From Alteromonas lipotrueae (GTDB lineage: Bacteria; Pseudomonadota; Gammaproteobacteria; Enterobacterales; Alteromonadaceae): a stretch of 64,000 nucleotides of DNA. Every line of letters begins with the position of its first letter. Positions within the stretch are counted from its first letter, which is position 1. Below are positions 45,032-54,694 of this stretch, one piece after another. The notes under the pieces are model-generated. The model saw only the letters and a program-made list of their open reading frames with translations, had not been told where the DNA came from and made no database searches. The DNA is taken from NCBI RefSeq assembly GCF_019249215.1, contig NZ_JAESDI010000002.1:310001-374000 (forward strand), in the 5' to 3' direction. The translations under genes were made by a program, and so were the position numbers.

Positions 45032-46222
45032 CTAAACCACCTGCCCGGCTGCCCAGCCGCTGCTCCACGCCCACTGAAAATTAAAGCCTCCTAGCCAACC
45101 GGTTACGTCTACCACTTCGCCTATAAAATAAAGGCCTTCTACGTTTTTAGCCATCATGGTTTTAGACGATAGCTCATCGGTGTTTACACCACCAATAGTA
45201 ACTTCGGCGGTTCTGTAACCCTCGGTGCCGTTAGGTTTTATTTGCCAGTTTTCTAGCGTATTAGCAATAGCCTCGCATTCGCTGTGGCTCAATTGTTTTA
45301 CCGGTACGTTGCGCCATTGATGATATTCAATAAAGCTTTGTACCATGCGTTTGGGGAACACTTTGTTTAAACAGGTTGCCAGTAAGGCATCTGGCGTGTC
45401 GGTGCGCGCCGTATTAATAAGCGCCTGCGCATCTTCGGTAGGTAGCGTATTAATGCTTAACGCCTCGCCTGCTTCCCAAAAGCTTGAGATTTGTAGCATG
45501 GCTGGGCCGCTTAGGCCGCGATGCGTAAACAGCATAGCTTCACGGAATGAGGTGTCGTTGCATTGTGCATTTACGTCTATGGCAATGCCGCTTAGCTCGG
45601 CTAATACGTCTTTGTCTTTATCTTGCAGGGTGAAAGGTACTAGTGCTGCGCGAGTGGGTAGCACGTTTAAGCCAAACTGCTCTGCCACTTTGTAGCCAAA
45701 CGGTGTTGCGCCTAGCTTCGGCATGCTTAAGCCGCCGGTGGCGATAACTAGCGACTCACATTGGTATTCACCCAAAGAAGTGTTTAGCGTGTAACCTGAT
45801 TCGGTTTTCTCAACGCTTATAATGTCGCAGCGTGTGGTAATAGTTACCCCCGCTTTATCACACTCTTTTAGCAGAAGTTCTACAATATCTTTGGCGCTGT
45901 CGTCGCAAAATAGCTGGCCTAGGGTTTTCTCATGGTATGCAATGCCGTGCTCGGCTACCAATCCAATAAAATCCCATTGGGTGTAGCGGCTTAATGCCGA
46001 CTTACAAAAGTGTGGGTTTTGCGATAGAAAGTTTTCCGGGCCAGCGTACATATTGGTGAAGTTACAGCGTCCGCCTCCAGACATAAGAATTTTACGACCT
46101 ACTTTTTTGGCGTGATCGAGCACTTCTACACTGCGCCCACGGGCACCGGCTTGCGCTGCACAAAACAGCCCTGCTGCACCAGCACCAATCACAATTACAT
46201 CACGCTGTTTCACACTACTCAC
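45032..46222 (-). CDS. HI0933/YhiN-family FAD-dependent oxidoreductase
   Basis: The N-terminal FAD motif is DVIVIGAGAAGLFCAAQA. GGGRCNFTN and ATGGLSMPKLGATPFGY are the family signatures of HI0933-like flavoproteins, and GWLGGFNFQWAWSSGWAAG closes the protein. The function is not established; it is related to BaiN-type NAD(P)/FAD enzymes. The length of 396 residues is typical. It is transcribed alone. Confidence 0.93.
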   Translation of the reverse strand: MSSVKQRDVIVIGAGAAGLFCAAQAGARGRSVEVLDHAKKVGRKILMSGGGRCNFTNMYAGPENFLSQNPHFCKSALSRYTQWDFIGLVAEHGIAYHEKTLGQLFCDDSAKDIVELLLKECDKAGVTITTRCDIISVEKTESGYTLNTSLGEYQCESLVIATGGLSMPKLGATPFGYKVAEQFGLNVLPTRAALVPFTLQDKDKDVLAELSGIAIDVNAQCNDTSFREAMLFTHRGLSGPAMLQISSFWEAGEALSINTLPTEDAQALINTARTDTPDALLATCLNKVFPKRMVQSFIEYHQWRNVPVKQLSHSECEAIANTLENWQIKPNGTEGYRTAEVTIGGVNTDELSSKTMMAKNVEGLYFIGEVVDVTGWLGGFNFQWAWSSGWAAGQVV

Positions 46223-46412
46223 CTTTAATTGCTGTACCTGACTTGGAATATCGTACTAATTACCCTAACTGTCTAATAATAAGGCATGGGGCAAAAACGA
46301 GCTGAATTATACGTAAATGCTGGGGGGCTACAATGTGTGCCAGCAGTTTAATTTTAAACCACTGGTGTAGTGTATTGGTAGATAGGGGTTTTTAGTCTTC
46401 GAGTGCAAAAGT

Positions 46413-47426
46413 TTATGTTCGCGCAAACACCGCTAAAGGGTGCGTAGTGATTAGCGCCATGTGTGCTCTCGCACCCGGTTTCATGGCATTTTCATGGCTT
46501 ACACGTACCTTTAATTGGCTGCCGCTGTCTAGGGTTACGGCATAAAGGCGGCTTTCCCCCTCGTAACGTACCCAATCTACAGTGCCATTGGGGGATTCAT
46601 GGTCTGCACGTAAACTTAAATCGTCAGGGCGCACTAACAAATCTACTTTGCCGTTAGCACCATCCACTGATGTACCAGGCACAGTGCCAATGTTAGTGGT
46701 AACAATGCCGTTATCGAAAGTACCTGGAATAAAGCTAGCTTCGCCCATAAAGCGAGCCACAAACCGGCTGGCGGGCTCAGAATAACAAGCTTCAGGGGTA
46801 GCAAGTTGCTCTAGTACACCTTTATTTAATATCCCCACTCTATCACCTACGCTTAAGGCTTCTTCTTGGTCGTGAGTTACCCAAATAGCAGGCACGCCTG
46901 CAGCTTTAAGGGCATCGCGAATTTCCCAACGAAGGCTGTCTTTTAAGGCAGCGTCTAGATTTGAAAGGGGTTCATCTAATAAAACAAATGCCGGTTCGTG
47001 TGCCAAGGTGCGAGCTAACGCAACACGTTGCTTTTGACCACCCGATAAACGAGCAGGCTTAGCATCGCGAAAATCTTCAAGGCCAAGAAGCTTTAACCAA
47101 TGATCGGCAAGCTTAGTATCTTTTAAACGGAAGCAAACATTTTGCTGCACAGTTAAATGGGGGAACAGGGCGAAATCTTGAAACACCATGCCTACATTGC
47201 GTTTTTCAGGAGGCACCGTTTTCTTCGGTGTGGCGGTCCAGTTTCCAAGGGTCATTTGCCCTTCTGAAATAGGAATAAGACCTGCCAATGCCTGTAAAAT
47301 AGTGGTTTTACCGCAGCCTGTTGGGCCCACCAGCATGAGAATTTCGTCTGAACCTAATGCTAGGTTAAGCTTATTCACTACACGGGTAGCACCATAATTA
47401 ACTGACAACTCACTCACTTTAAGCAT
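46413..47426 (-). CDS. fbpC: Ferric iron ABC transporter ATP-binding protein
   Basis: The ATPase domain has Walker A GPTGCGKTT, signature LSGGQKQRVALAR, and Walker B VLLDEPLSN. A TOBE-like C-terminal domain follows (about 235-337). It energises the permease FbpB encoded upstream, with which it overlaps by one base. The last gene of the Fur-box-controlled operon, it imports Fe3+ (possibly other ferric chelates) through the inner membrane. Confidence 0.9.
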   Translation of the reverse strand: MLKVSELSVNYGATRVVNKLNLALGSDEILMLVGPTGCGKTTILQALAGLIPISEGQMTLGNWTATPKKTVPPEKRNVGMVFQDFALFPHLTVQQNVCFRLKDTKLADHWLKLLGLEDFRDAKPARLSGGQKQRVALARTLAHEPAFVLLDEPLSNLDAALKDSLRWEIRDALKAAGVPAIWVTHDQEEALSVGDRVGILNKGVLEQLATPEACYSEPASRFVARFMGEASFIPGTFDNGIVTTNIGTVPGTSVDGANGKVDLLVRPDDLSLRADHESPNGTVDWVRYEGESRLYAVTLDSGSQLKVRVSHENAMKPGARAHMALITTHPLAVFART

Positions 47427-48946
47427 TAACTACGATCATCCTCGGAAACGGTAAACTGGGCCCGGCGTTCGCCAGAAAGCATTAATATTAATCCAAAGCC
47501 CGATAACAATACCAGCAATAACCCCGGTACAGCGGCGCGACCAAAGTAACCTGCTTCGTATACTCGCCACATGTAGGTAGCTAAGGTTTCAAACCCCGTT
47601 GGCCCCAACATTAGGGTGGCAGGTAATTCTCGCATGGCTTCTAAAAACACCAAAGCGGCACCGGCTATCATGCCTCTTAGGGTAAGTGGCAACGTAATGC
47701 GCATAAATGCTTCGCGAGGGCTAGCCCCTAACACTCGTGCTGCTTTCACTAATCCGGTATCTAAATTCTCTGCGGTACTACGCACACTACCCACGGCAAG
47801 GGGTATAAAGCGCAGAACATACGCCATCACTAACAAACCCAAGGTTTGATACAAATAAGGCAATTGAAGGCCAACGTAAACCAATGCAGTACCCATCACG
47901 ATACCAGGTACGCCAAAACCAAAATAAGTAATGCGTTCCATTAAACGCCCAGCTTTGCCCGCAATAGCCGCGTGGGCAACGGGTATGGCCAAAATAACGG
48001 CCACAATAGCGGCTAGGAAAGACGCATAGGCTGAATTCCACGCATAACTAAACTCGAATCCACCAGTGCCTTCCCGTATTAGCCACAGAGTGAATACCGC
48101 AAGAGGCAATACTATAGCCAGCAACAATATAGGCATTGCTGCTAGTAACATAAGGTTACGCTGCCAACGGGCAGGCCATAAACTTAAATGTCTACCTGGG
48201 CGTTCTTTGGCGCCGCCAATACGACTTTCAATGAATAAGATTAATCCTACAATCACCATTAACTGCAAGCTCAGCATGGCAGCTTGGCTTAAGCCAAAGG
48301 CATTGTATTCAACAAAGATAACGCGGGTGAAAGTGTCTAATCCCATGATGGCTGGCGTACCAAAATCAGACAGCGCATAAAGTGCAGCTAATAAGGCGCC
48401 GGCAGCAATACTGGTGGCTACACGAGGTAATACCACGCGCCACAAACTAGTATACAAAGATACGCCAAGGGTGCGGGCTGCATTGATTAAGCTGGCATCA
48501 AGGCTTAGTAACGATGCCCGTGTGGTCATCATCACAAAAGGATAGGTGTACAATGACATAACTAGCGCTGAGCCCCACAAACCATCAATACTGGGTGTGG
48601 TAATCCCTAATACGTTTTCTATTTCGCCACCACGGCCAAATGAAAAGTACATGGCGAACGCACCGATATAACTGGGTAAGGCTAAGGGCGCAGCTAAAAG
48701 AATTAGCCAAAATCGTTTGAACGGCATTTGCACGTAAGCAGTAAAGAGCGCTAGGGGCACACCTATAAGCACCGAGCCAATAATAGTCAGCACCATGAGT
48801 GATACAGTGTTGCCGAGTACGCGCAAGTTGTGGGTGTCGAATATTTCTGCGCTATCTGATGCTAACGAAAATAAAACGCCTACTGGCAACAATGCCATTA
48901 ACGCGATAATTAGAGCCAGCGGGTACGACTTTGGCCAGTTGCTCAC
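47426..48946 (-). CDS. fbpB: Ferric iron ABC transporter permease (fused)
   Basis: This 506-residue protein has about 12 transmembrane helices and two permease halves, each with an EAA-type loop (SLINAARTLGVSL in the first, AARVLGASPREAF in the second). That is the FbpB/SfuB ferric permease layout. It overlaps the binding-protein gene by four bases and the ATPase gene by one, so the three are translated together. Confidence 0.92.
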   Translation of the reverse strand: MSNWPKSYPLALIIALMALLPVGVLFSLASDSAEIFDTHNLRVLGNTVSLMVLTIIGSVLIGVPLALFTAYVQMPFKRFWLILLAAPLALPSYIGAFAMYFSFGRGGEIENVLGITTPSIDGLWGSALVMSLYTYPFVMMTTRASLLSLDASLINAARTLGVSLYTSLWRVVLPRVATSIAAGALLAALYALSDFGTPAIMGLDTFTRVIFVEYNAFGLSQAAMLSLQLMVIVGLILFIESRIGGAKERPGRHLSLWPARWQRNLMLLAAMPILLLAIVLPLAVFTLWLIREGTGGFEFSYAWNSAYASFLAAIVAVILAIPVAHAAIAGKAGRLMERITYFGFGVPGIVMGTALVYVGLQLPYLYQTLGLLVMAYVLRFIPLAVGSVRSTAENLDTGLVKAARVLGASPREAFMRITLPLTLRGMIAGAALVFLEAMRELPATLMLGPTGFETLATYMWRVYEAGYFGRAAVPGLLLVLLSGFGLILMLSGERRAQFTVSEDDRS

Positions 48947-49977
48947 AGCACCCCGACTTTTCGCATAAGGTTAAGCGTGGGGCGTAAATCTGCTAGTTTT
49001 CTAAGATCCATATCGGGTGGCGATATTTCAGATAATGCAGGTAAGCCTTGCGGCGGTGTAACACCTTGTACCAACGGAATTTCATACGCTTCGCTTGCCA
49101 AATACCCTTGTACTTCGCGGCTCAGTAAATAGCGGATAAAGTTAACAGGTAAATCACCTTCGCTTAATGCCACAATACCCGAAGCATTGACTAAACAGCC
49201 TGCATCGTTTTGCGTATAGGCAAGGGCAACATTAGCGTTTGGCTTACCGGCTTTTAAGCGCAACGTGTAGTAATGGTTAGCAAAGCCCATATCCACTTCG
49301 CCCCGTTCAACGCCCATGACCACGCCAAGTTCGCCTGCGTATTTTTTCGCTTTGCTATTAACGCCTTTAAGCCAATCGGCCGTGGCCTTTTCACCTTCTA
49401 AAATGCGCATAGCGGTAACGAATGACTGGAATGAAGCATAAGCCGGAGCCCAACCCAACGCTAAATCACTATCAGCTAAGGCCATTACGCTATCTGGGAT
49501 TTGATCGGGGGTTACCCGCTCTGTGTTATACGGCAATGTACGAATACGGCCGGTAACGGGTGTCCAGCTAGGATACTGGAAACCGTCTTTCAATTGCGTG
49601 GTTAAGTCGGTAGGTAACGGCTTAGCTAAACCAGAATCGGTTACCATGCCAATACTACCGGTATCTACCGCCCAAAATAAATCGGCGCGCTTCACCCCTG
49701 CTTTAGCTTCTGCAGCAAGGGTATTGGCTAACGCGGCTGAAGCGCCGCGTCTAATTTTTAGGTTAAGCTGTGGATTACGTTTTTTAATGGCATCGAGCAC
49801 ATTTTCATACAAACCACCTTCGCCACGCCCTAAATAAAGGGTGAGATCACCTTCCAACTGAGGAAGGGATTCTACCGACACACTTGCAATGGTGTTGGCA
49901 AAGCTCAAACTGCTGATAGGTAAACTACCTAACGCACCTGCGGCGGCTAAACCTTGTAAAAATGTTCTACGTTGCAT
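48943..49977 (-). CDS. fbpA: Ferric iron ABC transporter substrate-binding protein
   Basis: This is a periplasmic binding protein of the FbpA type with LTLYLGRGEGGLYENVL, GVKRADLFWAVDTGS and NHYYTLRLKAGKPNANV. The N-terminus MQRRTFLQGLAAAGALG is a twin-arginine-like signal, so it may be exported folded by Tat. The length of 344 residues is normal. Iron transport is supported by the Fur box and by the permease pairing; the precise ligand is inferred. Confidence 0.88.
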   Translation of the reverse strand: MQRRTFLQGLAAAGALGSLPISSLSFANTIASVSVESLPQLEGDLTLYLGRGEGGLYENVLDAIKKRNPQLNLKIRRGASAALANTLAAEAKAGVKRADLFWAVDTGSIGMVTDSGLAKPLPTDLTTQLKDGFQYPSWTPVTGRIRTLPYNTERVTPDQIPDSVMALADSDLALGWAPAYASFQSFVTAMRILEGEKATADWLKGVNSKAKKYAGELGVVMGVERGEVDMGFANHYYTLRLKAGKPNANVALAYTQNDAGCLVNASGIVALSEGDLPVNFIRYLLSREVQGYLASEAYEIPLVQGVTPPQGLPALSEISPPDMDLRKLADLRPTLNLMRKVGVL

Positions 49978-49993
49978 TTGAAAAAACTATTCC

Positions 49994-50803
49994 TTAGAAA
50001 ACGTCTTTACGACTTTTTTCTGCTTCTACTAACAAGGAACGAGCGCGATCTAATTTCGTTTGCATAGTTTCCACTACACCACGAACCGCCTCTACGCCTT
50101 TACCGCCAGTAATTGCTTGTGGAAGGGTTACGTTAAAGTCTTTTTCTAAGTCTTCAACTAGATCGGCGTCTAATTCAATTAGCGCCCCTTCTACCCCTTC
50201 AAAGCGTTGTAAGTAAGTATCGTGAACCAAGGTGGTGGCAACTTCAGTCAGTTGCTCTGCCGATTTAGCCACTACGCGATCTAAACGCTTTTTAATATCG
50301 TCAATAACTTCAGGCGCGGTGGTTGGTTCAACTTCAGTGGTTTGTACTTTGGCAACCAAACCCTGCTTTTGATATTGTGACGCAAGTTTAACTGCGCCTA
50401 ACGCTTGCCACAAGGCTTGATTAAGTTTGGTTTGCTCTGCGCGAACGTCTTCTACAGATTTGCCGTTTTCGATACCCATTTTAATGCCATAGATACCCTG
50501 CCAAATAGACGCATAAACAGGTACGTACTGAGTTTCTATCGCAGAATGAAAATCGACTTCTTCCCAATATTCAATTAGGGCGTCTGTGTCTACGTTCTTG
50601 CTGTCTTTTTCGTACGCATCAACAACACTGCCGAATTTTTCTTCTAACCAGTGTACTTCTTCTGTGTACTCACCAATATGAGCCTGAAGGTTGTTTACAT
50701 GTTCGCTGATTACACCATTTGCAAAGGCGCTGCTTGTGCCCAATGAAAAGGTCACTGCTAATACTAATACCGAGGCACTTAGCTTCTTAAGTGTTGTTGT
50801 CAT
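49994..50803 (-). CDS. Helical periplasmic protein of the iron operon, unknown family
   Basis: A signal peptide (about residues 1-28, ending SSAFA) is followed by a mostly helical protein, with a conserved-looking YWEEVDFHSAIETQYVP and PVYASIWQGIYGIKMG. No family is recognised; it is not a clear imelysin or EfeO. It is the first gene of the Fur-box operon, 17 bases before fbpA, so an iron-binding or iron-handling role is inferred. ATG 50803 is preferred because AGGA precedes it; the longer ORF would begin inside the Fur box. Confidence 0.75.
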   Translation of the reverse strand: MTTTLKKLSASVLVLAVTFSLGTSSAFANGVISEHVNNLQAHIGEYTEEVHWLEEKFGSVVDAYEKDSKNVDTDALIEYWEEVDFHSAIETQYVPVYASIWQGIYGIKMGIENGKSVEDVRAEQTKLNQALWQALGAVKLASQYQKQGLVAKVQTTEVEPTTAPEVIDDIKKRLDRVVAKSAEQLTEVATTLVHDTYLQRFEGVEGALIELDADLVEDLEKDFNVTLPQAITGGKGVEAVRGVVETMQTKLDRARSLLVEAEKSRKDVF

Positions 50804-50833
50804 CATTTTTCCTAGTACGCTTCTAATTATGCA

Positions 50834-50852
50834 AATGATACTTATTATCATT
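50834..50852 (-). promoter_or_regulatory. Fur box before the iron operon
   Basis: AATGATACTTATTATCATT is a near-perfect palindrome matching the Fur consensus (two inverted TGATA/TATCA arms). It lies about 31 bases upstream of the operon's first ATG, where bound Fur would block transcription when iron is plentiful. Confidence 0.85.
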
Positions 50853-50876
50853 AATTAAGTAAAGGTAACTCGACGT

Positions 50877-51053
50877 ATGATTATGTCATACTTTCGTATT
50901 TCCAAATGGGCTTTAACGTCAGTAACTACGCTGATTTCAGTGAATATTGCGTTTAGCAATTCATCGTATAACCGCTATTCACTGGCTGTCTGCGGCATAG
51001 TTATATTACATTTTAACGACACTATGCGATCAACTTTAGTGAGGTCAAGCTAG
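50877..51053 (+). CDS. Possible small ORF opposite the iron operon
   Basis: ATG 50877 or ATG 50883 opens a 58- or 56-residue frame ending with TAG at 51051-51053. It contains a hydrophobic stretch (WALTSVTTLISVNIAFS). AAAGG lies 11 bases upstream, a weak spacing. It starts next to the Fur box on the opposite strand, so it could be iron-regulated, but it could equally be chance. Confidence 0.2.
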   Translation: MIMSYFRISKWALTSVTTLISVNIAFSNSSYNRYSLAVCGIVILHFNDTMRSTLVRSS

Positions 51054-51132
51054 TGCAAAAGGCTATCAATATTTTTATGACGTCCACTTACTTAGGCTCT
51101 CAAGAAGGGCTAGGTTAGTACATTTCGCGATC

Positions 51133-51174
51133 AAAAAAGGCCTGAGCATCACTTCATATTATGCTCAAGCCTTT
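51133..51174 (-). terminator. Intrinsic terminator of the peroxiredoxin gene
   Basis: AAAGGC and TGAGCAT pair with ATGCTCA and GCCTTT across one mismatch. The minus-strand transcript ends in six U residues. It lies 34 bases after the peroxiredoxin stop. Confidence 0.85.
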
Positions 51175-51207
51175 CAATGGGTTTAGTGCTTAGTGCTAAA
51201 CTTGCTG

Positions 51208-51681
51208 TTACAAGCTTTTTAGCATGCTCTCGGCATCACTGACTTCAAAGCGACCCGGATCTTCTACACTGATTTTTTTCACTACGCAGTCTTCAACTAA
51301 CATGGCGTAACGCATAGAGCGCAAGCCACCAAAGTCGCTGGTATTCATGTCTAAACCAATTTGCTTTGTGAAATGACCGTTGCCGTCTGCCAGCATCATA
51401 ATCTCTTCAGCGTTATTCACCTTACCCCATGCATCCATTACGAATGCATCGTTTACCGATAAGCAAATAACAGTGTCTACGCCTTTCGCTTTAATTTTAT
51501 CTGCCAATGCTACATAGCCCGGTAGATGTGCTTGAGAACAGGTTGGCGTAAACGCGCCTGGCACTGCAAACATTACTACTCGCTTGTCGTTAAAAAGCTC
51601 GGCAGTGCCGGGGTTTGTCATCTCACCATTTACTAAAAGGCTGAAATCCACCTCGGGCAAGGTGCTACCAACTTCTATCAT
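51208..51681 (-). CDS. Peroxiredoxin (Prx5 family)
   Basis: This 157-residue thiol peroxidase reduces peroxides with glutathione or thioredoxin. The peroxidatic Cys lies in PGAFTPTCSQAHLPGY (about residue 48). FVMDAWGK and LRSMRYAML are also Prx5-type. Its neighbours are rsmJ upstream, separated by 9 bases, so they may share a transcript, and it ends in its own terminator. Confidence 0.94.
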   Translation of the reverse strand: MIEVGSTLPEVDFSLLVNGEMTNPGTAELFNDKRVVMFAVPGAFTPTCSQAHLPGYVALADKIKAKGVDTVICLSVNDAFVMDAWGKVNNAEEIMMLADGNGHFTKQIGLDMNTSDFGGLRSMRYAMLVEDCVVKKISVEDPGRFEVSDAESMLKSL

Positions 51682-51690
51682 GCTGCTCTC

Positions 51691-52491
51691 CTAGGATTTT
51701 TGACGTAAATACACATCGAATCTATGTTTTTTACTTTCTATTGCCATTGATGGATTATTTCCTGCTAGCACTTCTGCACTATTAGGGCGTTTTACCACAA
51801 CTCTAGCCGATGCTAGTGCTAACGCTGGCGCGAGTAACGCGTCGGCGTCGGCGTCGTGTCCAAGCAATTGTTGAAACAATCGCATTTCCTTCTTCACCAA
51901 GGCTGATTTCTTTTTGTGCGGAAACATAGGGTCTAAGTAAATCGCATCTACGTTTTCACCATTCCAGTATTGCATTACATCGGCACTATTTCCATGTTGT
52001 AGTGCTAATCGTTCTGCAAGTTCTGGGAAGCGCACTTGTAAACGTCGGATACCATCTTCAAGCAAGGCGGCTACTATGGGCGAACGCTCTATCATAGTAA
52101 CCTTGCAGCCTACACTAACCAACACAAATGCATCTCTGCCTAAACCCGGCGTAGCATCTACTACGTGCCATGGTTTTGCACCTTTAATTACATCACCTTT
52201 TAACCCCACCGCTTTTACAATAGGCTCTTTTCTGCCGCCACCATGGGCTTTGCGATATAGGCTAGCAGGGGAAGCAAAATCAACGTCAACCGGCAGTGTT
52301 TTCTTTTCGCTCGCATCAGCAAGGCCAAGTACATCGTGACTGACTTGAAGGTAAAAGCCTTCAACGGGCTTTTCTTCAATTGAAAAACCCCAGTTTTTAC
52401 TGATCGTTAGCGCGAGCGCTTTGTCGCTTTCAAAGCGGGTATCGCCTTCGGTGCTAGCAATCACAAGAGGCAAAGTATTAAGCATGGCCAT
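51691..52491 (-). CDS. rsmJ: 16S rRNA (guanine-1516-N2)-methyltransferase RsmJ
   Basis: RsmJ methylates N2 of G1516 in 16S rRNA. The SAM motif is VVDATPGLGRDAFVL and the catalytic motif is YLDPMFPHKKKSALVKKEM. The length of 266 residues is typical. Its start overlaps the end of recG by 14 bases, consistent with cotranscription. Confidence 0.94.
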   Translation of the reverse strand: MAMLNTLPLVIASTEGDTRFESDKALALTISKNWGFSIEEKPVEGFYLQVSHDVLGLADASEKKTLPVDVDFASPASLYRKAHGGGRKEPIVKAVGLKGDVIKGAKPWHVVDATPGLGRDAFVLVSVGCKVTMIERSPIVAALLEDGIRRLQVRFPELAERLALQHGNSADVMQYWNGENVDAIYLDPMFPHKKKSALVKKEMRLFQQLLGHDADADALLAPALALASARVVVKRPNSAEVLAGNNPSMAIESKKHRFDVYLRQKS

Positions 52492-54550
52492 ATTGCTCCT
52501 TGTGCCCTATCCAGCGGTTGATAATGGCTTGAGCGTGGGAAGGATATTGCTCCCATAAGGTATAGGCAATTTCTTGTACTTTGGGAATCAGCGCGGCATC
52601 GCGAACTAAGTCGGCAATTTTAAGTTCGGCCATACCGGTTTGACGAGTCCCCATAAATTCTCCTGGCCCACGAATTTCTAAGTCTCGCTGGGCAATGTAA
52701 AACCCATCGTTAGATTCACGCAAAACAGTTAATCGCTGAGTAGCCGTTTTAGACAAGGGGCTTTGGTACATAAGTACGCATTGGCTTTCTACCGCCCCAC
52801 GCCCGACTCGCCCGCGAAGTTGGTGTAGCTGAGCTAACCCCAATCGTTCGGGGTTTTCAATAATCATAATACTGGCATTGGGTACATCTACCCCTACCTC
52901 AATGACGGTTGTGGCCACCAGTAAATCGAGCTCACCCGCTTTAAAGTCGGCCATTACTTGTAGTTTTTCAGCAGGCTTTAAGCGCCCATGCACTAAACCT
53001 ACGTTAAGTTCCGGCAACGCTGTGCGAAGGATAACCGCGGCATCTTCGGCGGCTTGGCATTCCAACACTTCTGATTCATCAATTAGAGTACAAACCCAGT
53101 AGGCTTGCCTACCGTTTTCTTTACAGGCTGTGCGAACGCGCTCAATAACTTCCGCTCGCCTGCTATCCGGCAATACCACTGTGGTCACTGGTGTACGTCC
53201 CGGAGGTAATTCATCAATGACAGACGTATCTAGGTCGGCATAGGCAGTCATGGCCAGCGTTCGAGGTATAGGGGTTGCCGTCATAATTAACTGGTGTGGG
53301 TATCGCCCCTGTTGCTCGCCTTTATCGCGAAGCGCAAGGCGTTGATGTACACCAAATCTGTGCTGTTCATCCACAATCACCAAGGCGAGTTGTTGGTAGT
53401 TTACGCTTTCTTGAAAAATCGCGTGGGTGCCCACCAACATTTGTACATCGCCACTTTCGAGCCGCGCTAGCACTTCGGTACGGGCTTTACCTTTAAGCTT
53501 ACCGGCCAACCACCCAATTTCTATGCCCAGCGGCGCAAACCATTCTCTAAAATTATTAGCATGCTGTTCAGCAAGCAGCTCCGTTGGCGCCATTAACGCC
53601 ACCTGATGCCCCGCGCCAATAGCAGATAGCGCAGCAAGGGCGGCCACTAAGGTTTTTCCTGAGCCTACGTCGCCTTGTACTAAGCGCATCATGGGTCTGG
53701 GGTGTTGCATATCTTGCTGAATATCGGCCACTACTCGCTGCTGTGCGCCTGTAGGCGAGAATGGCAACTGCGCTAACATCTTTTCAATAAGGGGCTTATC
53801 TACTTTTACGCTAATGCCGGGTTGTGCATCTGAAAGCTTACGTACTTTTAATACACTTAAATGGTGGGACAAAAGCTCTTCTAAAATTAATCGATACTGA
53901 GCAGGATGAAGCCCTTCTTCCATTTCATGCACATCGGTATCGGGGGTTGGCCGATGCACTGCATGTAATGCTTCGTTTAGGCTTATCTGGTCGCTGTACA
54001 TACCGTCAGGCAGTAAGTCAGCCAGTGCGCCTTTATCTAACATTTTAAGGGCTTGGTCAGTTAAGTTGCGCAAGGTAAGTTGCTTTACTCCCTCGGTGGT
54101 GGGGTAAACAGGCGTTAACGATTCTGCTTCTAGCGGTGCGTCTTCATCGATGAGTTTGAACTCAGGGTGCATCATTTCAATGCCCCACTTGCCAGTGCGA
54201 ACCTCACCAAAGCATCGTATTACATTGCCCGGCGTCATCATCGTGCGTTGAATTGCGCCAAAGTGAAAAAAACGCAAAGTAATGGTGCCTGTACCATCAC
54301 TTAACTTCACCACCAACATGCGTTTTTTACCGTATTGGATATCGGCACTTTTTACTTCGCCCTGCACGCTAACATGGGTAAACGGGCGGCACTCGGCCAC
54401 GCTGTAAACCCGTGTTCTGTCTTCATAACGGAGCGGCAGGTGAAACAGCACGTCTTGTAAGGTAAATAAGCCAATTTTAGCCAGCTTTTCGGCCACTTTA
54501 GCGCCTACCCCTTTTAGGGCGGTGATGGGCGTGGTGGCAAGAGTTTGCAT
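52478..54550 (-). CDS. recG: ATP-dependent DNA helicase RecG
   Basis: RecG remodels stalled forks and Holliday junctions. It has a wedge OB domain with TRVYSVAECRPFTH, Walker A GDVGSGKTLVAALAAL, the DEQH box VDEQHRFGVHQ, ATPIPRTLAM as motif III, and QLRGRVGRG as motif VI. The length of 690 residues is standard. It lies at the end of the gmk-rpoZ-spoT-ridA-trmH block, which is the common gammaproteobacterial order. Confidence 0.97.
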   Translation of the reverse strand: MQTLATTPITALKGVGAKVAEKLAKIGLFTLQDVLFHLPLRYEDRTRVYSVAECRPFTHVSVQGEVKSADIQYGKKRMLVVKLSDGTGTITLRFFHFGAIQRTMMTPGNVIRCFGEVRTGKWGIEMMHPEFKLIDEDAPLEAESLTPVYPTTEGVKQLTLRNLTDQALKMLDKGALADLLPDGMYSDQISLNEALHAVHRPTPDTDVHEMEEGLHPAQYRLILEELLSHHLSVLKVRKLSDAQPGISVKVDKPLIEKMLAQLPFSPTGAQQRVVADIQQDMQHPRPMMRLVQGDVGSGKTLVAALAALSAIGAGHQVALMAPTELLAEQHANNFREWFAPLGIEIGWLAGKLKGKARTEVLARLESGDVQMLVGTHAIFQESVNYQQLALVIVDEQHRFGVHQRLALRDKGEQQGRYPHQLIMTATPIPRTLAMTAYADLDTSVIDELPPGRTPVTTVVLPDSRRAEVIERVRTACKENGRQAYWVCTLIDESEVLECQAAEDAAVILRTALPELNVGLVHGRLKPAEKLQVMADFKAGELDLLVATTVIEVGVDVPNASIMIIENPERLGLAQLHQLRGRVGRGAVESQCVLMYQSPLSKTATQRLTVLRESNDGFYIAQRDLEIRGPGEFMGTRQTGMAELKIADLVRDAALIPKVQEIAYTLWEQYPSHAQAIINRWIGHKEQYGHA

Positions 54551-54694
54551 TTGACCGACATTCCTTAGATCAAGCGTATGATTTCATTAGGGTAATGAAA
54601 GCAATCATTTATTAGAAACGAAGTGTAATAGATTGCGAGAAGCTTGGCGAGTACGGTTTAAGGCCAGTATGACAGGTGCTACGAGTTTGACAGG

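Larger units (their letters stand above)
50852..51207. other. Intergenic region between the iron operon and peroxiredoxin
   Basis: This 356-base gap holds the end of the Fur box, a 58-codon plus-strand ORF (50877-51053) of doubtful status, and the minus-strand terminator of the peroxiredoxin gene at 51133-51174. No RNA gene was recognised. Confidence 0.6.
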
